A stretch of DNA of 20,989 nucleotides from CAZMFZ01 sp964565665 (GTDB lineage: Bacteria > Bacteroidota > Bacteroidia > Cytophagales > UBA9547). Made by a program: the position numbers and the translations under genes. The stretch covers positions 1 to 20,989 of the forward strand of contig CAZMFZ010000063.1 of the NCBI GenBank assembly GCA_964565665.1, given 5' to 3'. Shown in pieces: positions 1 to 5,770 of the stretch. The notes beneath the pieces are model-generated. The model did not search any database. It was not told the origin of the DNA and saw only the letters and a program-made list of their open reading frames with translations. Position 1 is the stretch's first letter; every line of letters begins with the position of its first letter.

Positions 1-5
1 TCGCT

Positions 6-719
6 TTATTCTAGTTGTTTTACTACTTCTGCTTTATCAATAAACCCCGTGTTTGTCCAAGTGATTGTTTTGTTTTTGTAGAGTTGCAAAACTGGCAAAG
101 CATCAATTTTTAATTCTTTGCAAAGTTGTTGGTTGTCGTCAGCATTGATACGGATTACAACAACTTTGTCTGCCATGTCTTTTGAAATTTCGTCTAAGTA
201 TGGTTTCATTTTTTTACATGGGGCACACCAGTCAGCATAAAAATCTATCAGCACTAATTTGTCGGAATTTGTAAGTGCATCAAATTGTTGTTTGGTCATT
301 CCGTTTGATGCGGTTGCGTTGGCGGTGGTTTCGGGAAGATTGGCTGCTCTCCATTTCATTATGCCTCCGCTTAATTCATACACTTCTTTGAAACCGGCTG
401 AACGCATTTGGCTGGCGGTTGATGAACTTCTTCCTCCACTTAAACAATATACAAAAACTGGTTTTGATTTGTCAAATGTTGAAATTTGTTTTTGAAAATC
501 ATTTCCGTTCCAATCATAATTTTTTGCGTTTTGCAAATGTCCTTTTGCAAATTCTTCGGGTGTTCGCACATCAACAATGGGTGCTGATGGGAGTGTTTTT
601 ATTTTGTCCGAAAATTCGGTTGCGGAAAGATTGGTGTTGGTGGTTTGTGTATGTCCGTTGGTGCAACTGTTGAATAAAATGCTTGTTGCTGTTAAGAAAG
701 TGAGAAAGTATTTGTGCAT
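6..719 (-). CDS. Secreted rhodanese-thioredoxin fusion protein
   Basis: The 237-residue protein begins with a hydrophobic leader ending at Cys19 (LFNSC), a loose lipobox, so it is probably exported and lipid-anchored. Residues ~33-128 form a rhodanese domain (VDVRTPEEFAKGH at ~49-61; active-site loop YCLSGGRS with Cys92). Residues ~140-237 form a thioredoxin domain with WCAPC (Cys165/Cys168). The rhodanese domain would carry sulfane sulfur as a Cys persulfide, and the thioredoxin domain could reduce it or other disulfides in the periplasm. Fusing the two implies direct transfer, which is inference. It is the last gene of the sulfur operon, four bases after the upstream thioredoxin. The stop lies six bases from the window edge, so any further downstream gene is not visible. 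Both active-site motifs are intact. Confidence 0.88.
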   Translation of the reverse strand: MHKYFLTFLTATSILFNSCTNGHTQTTNTNLSATEFSDKIKTLPSAPIVDVRTPEEFAKGHLQNAKNYDWNGNDFQKQISTFDKSKPVFVYCLSGGRSSSTASQMRSAGFKEVYELSGGIMKWRAANLPETTANATASNGMTKQQFDALTNSDKLVLIDFYADWCAPCKKMKPYLDEISKDMADKVVVIRINADDNQQLCKELKIDALPVLQLYKNKTITWTNTGFIDKAEVVKQLE

Positions 720-723
720 AGTG

Positions 724-1020
724 TTACAGATTTTGATTGATAATTTGTTCTAAAGAATTAGCAGAAGAAACGCCTGACTGCCTCCATTTTATTTCTCCGT
801 TTTTGAAAAGTATCAATGTTGGCACTCCCTGAATTTGATATGCGTTTGCTGCTTCAGGGCTTTTGTACACATCAATTTTCAGGATAGTTGCTCTATCTCC
901 AACTTTAGATTTTAGTACTTCCAAAATGGGTTTCATCATTTTACAAGGTCCGCACCATTCGGCAAAAAAATCTACCAATACGGGTTTGTCGGAATTAATA
1001 AGTTCGGAAAATGTTGCCAT
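724..1020 (-). CDS. Thioredoxin
   Basis: A 98-residue single-domain thioredoxin with no signal peptide, hence cytoplasmic. The active site is WCGPC (Cys23, Cys26), preceded by the VLVDFFAEW strand and followed by KMMKP. The cis-proline region GVPTLILFKNG lies at ~64-74, as expected for the fold. It is slightly shorter than the usual ~105 residues. It starts one base after the stop of the upstream small membrane protein and ends four bases before the next gene, so it is certainly co-transcribed. In this operon its probable job is to reduce persulfides on the neighbouring rhodaneses and regenerate them; this is inferred from context. It is the cytoplasmic counterpart of the exported thioredoxin domain in the next gene. 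Confidence 0.93.
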   Translation of the reverse strand: MATFSELINSDKPVLVDFFAEWCGPCKMMKPILEVLKSKVGDRATILKIDVYKSPEAANAYQIQGVPTLILFKNGEIKWRQSGVSSANSLEQIINQNL

Positions 1021-1021
1021 G

Positions 1022-1288
1022 CTATTTCGTTCTTACTTCTTCAAAATCCACATCTTTAATTTGAGTTTTAGTTTCTTGAATTGGTTCTGTGTTGCAACTG
1101 CCGCCAAAGCAAGCACCACTTGCACAACCAAAACTGAATAAACCCATTGAAGCGAAGTATGCTCCGAATAAAACGCCAAACCATTGTTGGCTTGTCGCAG
1201 AATTAATAATTACAGCTATTCCCAAACCGAGATATAATACTCTGGTAAATGTCCAGCCCGTTAAAATTCTTTGCTTTAAGTTTTTCAT
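1022..1288 (-). CDS. Small Cys-rich membrane protein
   Basis: An 88-residue protein of unrecognised family. Two hydrophobic segments (~14-31 and ~36-53) are followed by a cluster FGCASGACFGGSC containing four cysteines, then a polar, acidic/Lys tail. The CASGxC motif is shared with the other small membrane protein of this operon (2192-2395, GCASGTC) and resembles the rhodanese active loops CCASGMRS and CCASGGRS encoded nearby. A role in binding or passing sulfane sulfur or a thiophilic metal at the membrane is plausible but inferred. It lies three bases after the 104-residue rhodanese and one base before the thioredoxin. The ATG start at 1288 gives a sensible basic N-terminus (MKNLKQR). Confidence 0.8.
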   Translation of the reverse strand: MKNLKQRILTGWTFTRVLYLGLGIAVIINSATSQQWFGVLFGAYFASMGLFSFGCASGACFGGSCNTEPIQETKTQIKDVDFEEVRTK

Positions 1289-1291
1289 TTT

Positions 1292-1606
1292 TCAACTTAA
1301 TTTGTTTTGTAAGCTCATCCATCCGCCACCGTTATGCACTTCGGTAAATCCATTTGATTTTAAAATACTTTTTGCCGATGCACTTCTCATGCCCGATGCA
1401 CAACAAGTAACAACAGGTTTATCTTTTTTTAGTTTTGATAAATTTATTTCCAAAGTGTCAAGCGGAATGTTTATAGAATTTTTCAGGTGTCCGCCTTGAA
1501 ATTCTCCTTCGCTACGCACATCAATAATTTGTGCTCCGTTTTTTATAAGTTCTTTGTAGTTCACTTTTGGACCCAAACCGAAAAGATTTTTGAGAAGTTG
1601 TATCAT
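1292..1606 (-). CDS. Single-domain rhodanese
   Basis: A 104-residue rhodanese-like protein (COG0607 type). It contains IIDVRSEGEFQGGHLKNSINIP (substrate-fold strand and linker) and an active loop CCASGMRS in which the second Cys is the expected persulfide-carrying nucleophile. The C-terminal GGGW segment is typical of small bacterial rhodaneses. The N-terminus MIQLLKNLFGLG is mildly amphipathic but is not a convincing signal peptide, so the protein is probably cytoplasmic. It follows 11 bases after the ATG-less rhodanese (1618-1905) and precedes the Cys-rich membrane protein by three bases. It would transfer sulfane sulfur between donors such as persulfides or thiosulfate and acceptor thiols. 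Confidence 0.92.
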   Translation of the reverse strand: MIQLLKNLFGLGPKVNYKELIKNGAQIIDVRSEGEFQGGHLKNSINIPLDTLEINLSKLKKDKPVVTCCASGMRSASAKSILKSNGFTEVHNGGGWMSLQNKLS

Positions 1607-1617
1607 ATTTTGTTGTT

Positions 1618-1905
1618 TTACGCTGTTTGATAATTATAATTTACATCTATCCAACTTCCACCATTTTCGCAATCCACTCCACAACCTGTAAGATATGAAG
1701 TTGCTTGTCCACTTCTGCCACCACTTGCACAACATAGGATTATCGGTTGCTGCAAATCTTTTATTTCATCTAAGCGTTGTTGAATTTCTTGCAATGGAAT
1801 GTTGATACTTCCGTTTACATTTCCTCCTCTATATTCTTCGGGAGTTCTTACATCTACAATTGTTGTTTTGCTGTTGCTCTTTGTTATTGATTTTTGTTTT
1901 GTTAT
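1618..1905 (-). CDS. Rhodanese-like protein with non-ATG (probably ATA) start
   Basis: A complete rhodanese domain is readable here: TIVDVRTPEEYRGGNV, SINIPLQEIQQRL, active loop CCASGGRSGQ, then a Cys-containing tail (GCGVDCENGGSW) and stop TAA at 1618-1620. The frame is open from 1908 down but has no ATG, GTG or TTG. The upstream HMA gene stops with TAA at 1907-1905, and the sequence across the junction is TAATA, where a TAATG stop-start overlap would be expected. I therefore place the start at ATA 1905-1903, giving 95 residues. Alternatives are a sequencing error (G read as A), a lost start codon making it a pseudogene, or a -1 frameshift joining it to the HMA protein. The intact catalytic loop argues against long decay. 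Cytoplasmic sulfurtransferase role inferred. Confidence 0.7.
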   Translation of the reverse strand: MTKQKSITKSNSKTTIVDVRTPEEYRGGNVNGSINIPLQEIQQRLDEIKDLQQPIILCCASGGRSGQATSYLTGCGVDCENGGSWIDVNYNYQTA

Positions 1906-2195
1906 TAATTATTTGAGTGAGTTAAATTATTGACTTTGCCAATCATACAACTGGTGTAGCTTTTTAATTGCAAAAGCAAACCGTTCTTTTCCGTGGCTTC
2001 GGGATAGCCAAGCGAAAGCAACTTCTCTACAATGGCGTTTCGTTCAATACTTTCATCGTAACTTACTTTTACCATATCTTTTTCAGGAATGATTTCTGCA
2101 TTTGAAACACCTTTCAGTTTTTCTAATTCTTTTTTAATAGTAGATGCACAACCACCGCATTTAATGTTTGCTACAATTATTTCTTCTGTTTTCAT
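1905..2195 (-). CDS. HMA-domain metal-binding protein (CopZ/MerP-like)
   Basis: A 96-residue protein with a heavy-metal-associated domain: metal-binding motif KCGGCAST (CxxC) at ~12-19, followed by the helix IKKELEKLKGV and the strand/helix pattern of the ferredoxin-like fold, ending near GYPEAT. I chose the ATG at 2195 because it overlaps the upstream stop as ATGA and starts directly at the domain; an upstream extension in the same frame would run through the preceding gene. The C-terminal ~25 residues (with one further Cys) lie outside the domain. Such proteins carry Cu(I), Zn(II) or Hg(II). Inside a sulfur operon it might supply or buffer a thiophilic metal, or the CxxC could itself take persulfide; neither can be decided from sequence. 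Confidence 0.85.
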   Translation of the reverse strand: MKTEEIIVANIKCGGCASTIKKELEKLKGVSNAEIIPEKDMVKVSYDESIERNAIVEKLLSLGYPEATEKNGLLLQLKSYTSCMIGKVNNLTHSNN

Positions 2196-2395
2196 TTTTC
2201 TTCTTGCTTTTCTTTTTTGAAACCACTGAATAATAAACCTCCCATCATAGCACCATACAATGTGCTGTTCAATGGTTTTGAAGTGATGGCACAAGTGCCG
2301 CTTGCACAACCAACAAAATGGTAGTAAGCATATCCGCCAATTGCACCCACTAAAATTCCGATTATGGTTAGTTTATGTTTTAGGATGAAATTCAT
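2192..2395 (-). CDS. Small membrane protein, DUF6132-like
   Basis: A 67-residue protein with a first membrane segment (~9-28, IIGILVGAIGGYAYYHFVG), a Cys motif GCASGTC just after it, a second segment (~44-59, LYGAMMGGLLFSGF) and a Lys/Glu-rich end. Length and pattern match the small DUF6132-type proteins that I associate with rhodanese clusters in Bacteroidota; the family name is from memory. Its start overlaps the stop of the metallo-hydrolase gene by four bases (ATGA), and its own stop overlaps the HMA start the same way, so translation is probably coupled across all three. Role unknown; see the CASGxC motif shared with the 1022-1288 protein. Confidence 0.82.
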   Translation of the reverse strand: MNFILKHKLTIIGILVGAIGGYAYYHFVGCASGTCAITSKPLNSTLYGAMMGGLLFSGFKKEKQEEK

Positions 2396-3747
2396 TTTTG
2401 AAATGTTTTTACTGCTTCGCTTAAATCATACACTTGCGAAGTGCTGTTTAGTTTTGATTTAATAATGCTGCTTCCTGCCGCACTTCTGTAACCACCTGCA
2501 CAATGAACCAGAATAGGTTTATGCAATGGAATTTCGTTTGTGCGTTCTCTCAATTCGTGTAAAGGAATATGCAAAGCGTTTGCAAATATTTTGTTGGTTT
2601 TTATTTCTGAATAATTACGAATGTCAATGATGGTATATGCATCTTCATTGTTTTGTAATGCTGAACTGTGAAACGGTTTCATTTCAGTATTTCCAAAGTC
2701 GGCTGTAAATGCCAATACGATTTGTTTCTCATAACCAATTTTTGCAGTGCGTTCAATCAGTTCATTTAGCACCGTTTCATTTTCTGCAATCAAATAAAAT
2801 TGTTCATCAGGATTAATGATGCTGCCTAACCAAGTTTCAAATTTGGTATCGTTCATCAGATTGATGGCATTTTTTAAATGTGCTTTTTTGAATTGCTGGT
2901 GTGGTCGGCTGTCAATAATTGCAATGGCAGGGTTCAAAGAATTTGCACAACCTTCACAAGTTATTGGCTCTCTTTTTTCTACTTTAGAAATACTCTGCAA
3001 ATAATTGTCTGCTCCTTTTTTATTTACGCCAACATCAAACGGAAAATATTTCGGAATAAAAGGTTGGTCTGCCAACAATTCTTTTACAAAATCTTGTTCA
3101 CTCATATTTTGTAAACTCCAGTTTGCAATTTTTTCTGCTCCAATGGCGCTGGTGTTTGCTTCACTCAAACCTTTGCCACATAAACTACCTGCACCGTGTG
3201 CGGGATATACCAAAACATCATCGGGCAAAGTCATTAACTTGTTGCGAAGCGAATAATACATTTGCTTTGCTAACTCCTGTCTGGCTGCGGTAATTGCACC
3301 TGCACTTTCTCTCAAATCGGGTCTGCCGCAATCACCTATAAATAAAGTGTCGCCTGTAAAAACAGCTTGCTGTTTTCCGTTTTCATATATTGCAACAATA
3401 CTAATACTGTCAGGTGAATGTCCCGGAGTGTTTAATGCTTTTAATGTAATGTTGCCTAAAACAATTGCATCTCCATCATCAAAAGTTTGATGTGGATATT
3501 CAGCACCCAACAATTTGCTTACATAAATTGTTGCACCTGCTGTGTTGTGAATTTCCAAATGACTGCTCACAAAATCGGCATGAGGATGTGTTTCAATTAC
3601 TGCGGTAATTTTTGCGTTATGCTGTTTTGCAAAATCGTAATACGGTTGCGGATTTCTTGAAGGGTCAATCAATGCCACTTCACCTTTGCTCAAAATTGCA
3701 TAAGAGAAGTGAGCTAAATTTTTGTCTTCAAATTGTTTAATTTCCAT
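2392..3747 (-). CDS. ETHE1-like metallo-hydrolase fused to two rhodanese domains
   Basis: A 451-residue protein. Residues 1-~210 form a metallo-beta-lactamase domain of the persulfide-dioxygenase (ETHE1/Blh) type: THPHADF at 53-59, GH110 in NTPGHSPDS, Asp133 in TGDTLFIGDCGRPDL and PAHG at 182-185. The three residues expected to bind one iron in ETHE1 (His54, His110, Asp133) are present. The usual His after the Asp is Phe59, which fits a mono-iron rather than a dinuclear site. Residues ~255-350 are a degenerate rhodanese repeat without a catalytic Cys, preceded by a CEGC motif (264-267). Residues ~365-450 are an active rhodanese (HCAGGYRSA, Cys416). Expected reaction: oxidation of glutathione-type or protein persulfide to sulfite. 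It is the first gene of the operon, with an operator-like motif 51 bp upstream. Confidence 0.9.
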   Translation of the reverse strand: MEIKQFEDKNLAHFSYAILSKGEVALIDPSRNPQPYYDFAKQHNAKITAVIETHPHADFVSSHLEIHNTAGATIYVSKLLGAEYPHQTFDDGDAIVLGNITLKALNTPGHSPDSISIVAIYENGKQQAVFTGDTLFIGDCGRPDLRESAGAITAARQELAKQMYYSLRNKLMTLPDDVLVYPAHGAGSLCGKGLSEANTSAIGAEKIANWSLQNMSEQDFVKELLADQPFIPKYFPFDVGVNKKGADNYLQSISKVEKREPITCEGCANSLNPAIAIIDSRPHQQFKKAHLKNAINLMNDTKFETWLGSIINPDEQFYLIAENETVLNELIERTAKIGYEKQIVLAFTADFGNTEMKPFHSSALQNNEDAYTIIDIRNYSEIKTNKIFANALHIPLHELRERTNEIPLHKPILVHCAGGYRSAAGSSIIKSKLNSTSQVYDLSEAVKTFQK

Positions 3748-3798
3748 AATTCAATTATTTGTTTGATGGTGTAAAGTTGTGATGTTAATTTTTCTTGC

Positions 3799-3817
3799 AC
3801 AGCTACTTTTGTTACAC
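3799..3817 (-). promoter_or_regulatory. Candidate Crp/Fnr operator, copy 1
   Basis: On the minus strand this reads GTGTAACAAAAGTAGCTGT and is identical over 19 bp to 4465-4483. It lies 51 bp upstream of the metallo-hydrolase start codon, in the 78-bp gap between two transcription units, where a class-II activator site would sit. A weak AACTTT-containing -7-like sequence follows about 20 bp downstream, as it does at copy 2. Binding by the adjacent Crp/Fnr regulator is inferred. Confidence 0.6.
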
Positions 3818-3825
3818 TACATAAA

Positions 3826-4194
3826 TTATTTTTGAAACCACATTTTAATTGCTATGCCAACAAGCATTACTGCAAATACTTTCTTTAAAATATCTTGAGG
3901 AATTTGCGTAGCGAATTTTGCACCGAAGTAGCCACCTACAAAAAAGAAGACAGCTAAAATCAATGCTGCTTTTATATCAACAAATCCTTTTTGATAATAT
4001 TGAAATGCGGCCAAAGCTCCTACGGGAAGCACCATCATAATTAACGCTGTGCCTTGTGCCATTTGTTGTGAATAGCCCAAAATCATTACCAAAGCAGGAA
4101 TAATAATTATTGCACCGCCCAAGCCAAGCACACCGCCCAGTAGTCCACCAACTGCACCAATTAAGGCAATGAGGACTGTGTTTTGCAGTTCCAT
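3826..4194 (-). CDS. Half-size TauE/SafE (TSUP) family permease
   Basis: A 122-residue membrane protein with about four hydrophobic segments (~4-36, 45-63, 71-95, 100-120). It has the TSUP/TauE-SafE N-terminal signature (GGLLGGVLGLGGAIIIIPAL) followed by QGTALIMMVLPVGALAAFQYY. Full-length family members have ~250 residues built from two similar halves; this encodes one half with intact ends, so it probably works as a homodimer rather than being a truncation. Characterised members export sulfite, sulfoacetate or related anions, and sulfite is the expected product of the neighbouring ETHE1-like enzyme, which makes sulfite export the favoured role (inference). It starts one base after the stop of the DUF2892 gene. 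Confidence 0.87.
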   Translation of the reverse strand: MELQNTVLIALIGAVGGLLGGVLGLGGAIIIIPALVMILGYSQQMAQGTALIMMVLPVGALAAFQYYQKGFVDIKAALILAVFFFVGGYFGAKFATQIPQDILKKVFAVMLVGIAIKMWFQK

Positions 4195-4195
4195 A

Positions 4196-4402
4196 TTATT
4201 CTCCTTTTTTTCTTGTGGAAAGTTTGAACGGTAGATATAACGGACAAAAACTTATAAAACTTGTGAGGATAAATATTCCTGCAAGCACTAAGAGAACAAT
4301 TGCTGTTGTTCCTGAAATTAAATTACCGAAGTAAAGTGCGATAACTGCGACTGCAACCAGTATTCTAATTACTCTGTCTGCCGAACCCATGTTTTTTCTC
4401 AT
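4196..4402 (-). CDS. DUF2892 / YgaP-like inner-membrane protein
   Basis: A 68-residue protein with the DUF2892 pattern: an N-terminal polar stretch MRKNMGSADRVIRIL, two hydrophobic segments (~12-28 and ~31-52), then SFCPLYLPF with a single Cys. In E. coli YgaP this domain is fused to a rhodanese and anchors it in the membrane; here it is a separate gene in a rhodanese cluster, consistent with membrane docking of sulfur carriers (inference). It is the first gene of a two-gene unit with the TSUP permease, and has the operator-like motif 62 bp upstream of its start. Confidence 0.87.
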   Translation of the reverse strand: MRKNMGSADRVIRILVAVAVIALYFGNLISGTTAIVLLVLAGIFILTSFISFCPLYLPFKLSTRKKGE

Positions 4403-4437
4403 AGTCTGATTATTTTAGTGAATGAATTTTTACACTG

Positions 4438-4445
4438 CAAAAGTC
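4438..4445 (-). promoter_or_regulatory. Possible -7 box for the DUF2892-TSUP unit
   Basis: The minus strand reads GACTTTTG, close to the Bacteroidota -7 consensus TAnnTTTG. It begins about 20 bp downstream of the 19-bp motif. A start site a few bases further on would place the motif centre near -42, typical of class-II activation by Crp/Fnr proteins. Suggestive only. Confidence 0.3.
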
Positions 4446-4464
4446 AGACAATAAAAATAGCTGA

Positions 4465-4483
4465 ACAGCTACTTTTGTTACAC
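4465..4483 (-). promoter_or_regulatory. Candidate Crp/Fnr operator, copy 2
   Basis: Second exact copy of GTGTAACAAAAGTAGCTGT (minus strand), 62 bp upstream of the DUF2892 start codon and overlapping the last codons of the Crp/Fnr gene. Here the motif also runs into a perfect inverted repeat, AGCTG-AA-CAGCT (4459-4470), which is absent at copy 1, so the conserved element itself is the 19-mer. The regulator's recognition helix has Arg and Val at the positions where E. coli CRP has Arg180/Glu181, so a GTA-type rather than TGTGA half-site is reasonable. Confidence 0.6.
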
Positions 4484-5098
4484 AAGAGAAATTTTATTTC
4501 TACCTAAAGCTATTAAACCTTCATCTTCCATTTGTTTAAGTAGTCGAGAAACTACAACACGGGCTGTTCCAAGCTCATTGGCTAATTGTTCGTGGGTTAC
4601 ATAAAGTGTTTGGCTTTTTGTCAATTCACACTTCTTTTTGATGAAGTTTAAAAGTCGTTCGTCTAATTTCTTAAATGCAATAGCATTTACAACTTCCAAT
4701 AGTTCTTCAAAGCGTTTGTGATACAGCCGAAATATATAGTCCAGCCATTCAGGAAATTCTTTAATTAACAAACTAACTTTGTCAATTGGAATAAAAAGGA
4801 TTTCCGTTTCCTCTTCGGCAATAGCTTTTACCTTGCTTGTGTCGTGGTGCAAGCCACCTAAAAAAGACATAATACAACTTTCTCCAGCCTTGATGTAATA
4901 AAGTAAAATTTCTCTGCCGTCTTCGTCTGTTCGCATTACTCGTATGCTGCCATTTGTTACAATAGGAATGGCTTTGATGTAAGCATTTTCGTTTAGAATT
5001 ATTTCGCCTTCAGCAAAGGTCTTAGCGAAACCAAAGTCAGTCAGTTTTTCTCTTATTAAAGAGGAAGATTTGAATTCTATTATGTCGTTTAGTTCCAT
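4478..5098 (-). CDS. Crp/Fnr-family transcriptional regulator
   Basis: A 206-residue regulator. Residues ~20-135 form a cyclic-nucleotide-binding-type beta-roll (IPIVTNGSIRVMRTDEDGREILLYYIKAGE, then MSFLGGL), followed by the long dimer helix (~125-150) and a C-terminal winged helix-turn-helix at ~165-206 (THEQLANELGTARVVVSRLL, then KQMEDEGLI). There is no N-terminal Cys cluster of the Fnr iron-sulfur type. The effector cannot be read from sequence; a single Cys lies in the CIMSF segment and another at ~152. It is transcribed in the same direction as the sulfur genes and immediately upstream of them, and the two copies of the 19-bp motif downstream are its likely targets. Activation in response to reactive sulfur or a related redox signal is inferred. 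Confidence 0.92.
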   Translation of the reverse strand: MELNDIIEFKSSSLIREKLTDFGFAKTFAEGEIILNENAYIKAIPIVTNGSIRVMRTDEDGREILLYYIKAGESCIMSFLGGLHHDTSKVKAIAEEETEILFIPIDKVSLLIKEFPEWLDYIFRLYHKRFEELLEVVNAIAFKKLDERLLNFIKKKCELTKSQTLYVTHEQLANELGTARVVVSRLLKQMEDEGLIALGRNKISLV

Positions 5099-5216
5099 AA
5101 CTCGAAGTTAGTATTTGTTTGGGTGGTGGGAGGGCCTTGACTATAATACTCCCTAAAATTCAGACCACGAGTTAAGTTGAAAAATTTCATTTAATTTTAA
5201 ACAAACAAGTGGTAAA

Positions 5217-5444
5217 ATGAAAGTAAGCAGGAGGAAATTTTCATCCGCCTTTAAGGCTCAGGTAGCCATAGATGCTATTAAGGAAAGAGAAACATTGGCA
5301 GAACTGTCCAAAAGGCATGGAGTGCATGCTGTTATGATTTGCAAAGGGAAGCCAATGTTTATCCCCAATATTGCTCATTTTCTAAAATGTGGGCTAGAAG
5401 CAACCTTGCGTTCAAGAACTAAAAAGTATTTACAGTTCACCTGA
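5217..5444 (+). pseudogene. IS3-type transposase OrfA remnant (5' part only)
   Basis: The first ~42 residues (RRKFSSAFKAQVAIDAIKER, then ETLAELSKRHGVHAV) match the helix-turn-helix N-terminus of IS3-family OrfA proteins, which usually run to ~90-100 residues and continue with a Trp-containing QWK-like segment. Here similarity stops near 5338, and the rest of the frame (to 5444) looks like unrelated sequence. No OrfB with a DDE domain follows. This is the end fragment of an insertion sequence truncated by deletion or recombination. It lies divergently about 120 bp from the Crp/Fnr gene, at the edge of the sulfur cluster. Confidence 0.75.
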
Positions 5445-5770
5445 TTTTTCGCAACTAATTCCCCGCTTAGGTTTGGTACATTTAAATTATAATGCACAAC
5501 ATTTTTTGCCTCTTTTGCCCTGAAGGCAAAATTGCAACTTGTGCTTTCTACAAACAATTCCCCGTTTCTACATCTTTAGCATACGGCTATCTATTTCATG
5601 CTGTAGAAACAGGAAAATTTACGCTATAAAAGGAACTAATATTAAGGGTGAAAGACAAAAAATTCTTCCGTGCAGACCCAAGACTTGATTTAATTTTTTC
5701 AAAACTTGAATCGCAAACAAGATATATTGGTAAATAAAATGTGGACTTGGAGTTTTAAATTTTTACTTAT
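5445..5770. other. Decayed DNA between IS remnant and membrane-protein gene
   Basis: No intact gene is visible. The stretch holds a small hairpin (TTTTGCC-CTGAA-GGCAAAA, 5513-5531), two similar AATTCCCCG segments (near 5457 and 5559), and a short open tail (RADPRLDLIFSKLESQTRY, ending in TAA about 40 bp before the next gene) that looks like the C-terminus of a lost gene I cannot name. Together with the truncated transposase this suggests a deletion scar. Confidence 0.4.

Noticed and set aside
2196..2309. N-terminal extension of the HMA protein upstream of Met at 2195
   Set aside because: It overlaps the upstream membrane-protein gene throughout; the ATGA junction gives a better start.
5375..5557. 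60-codon minus-strand ORF
   Set aside because: It overlaps the IS remnant and decayed DNA, has no recognisable domain and no operon context.
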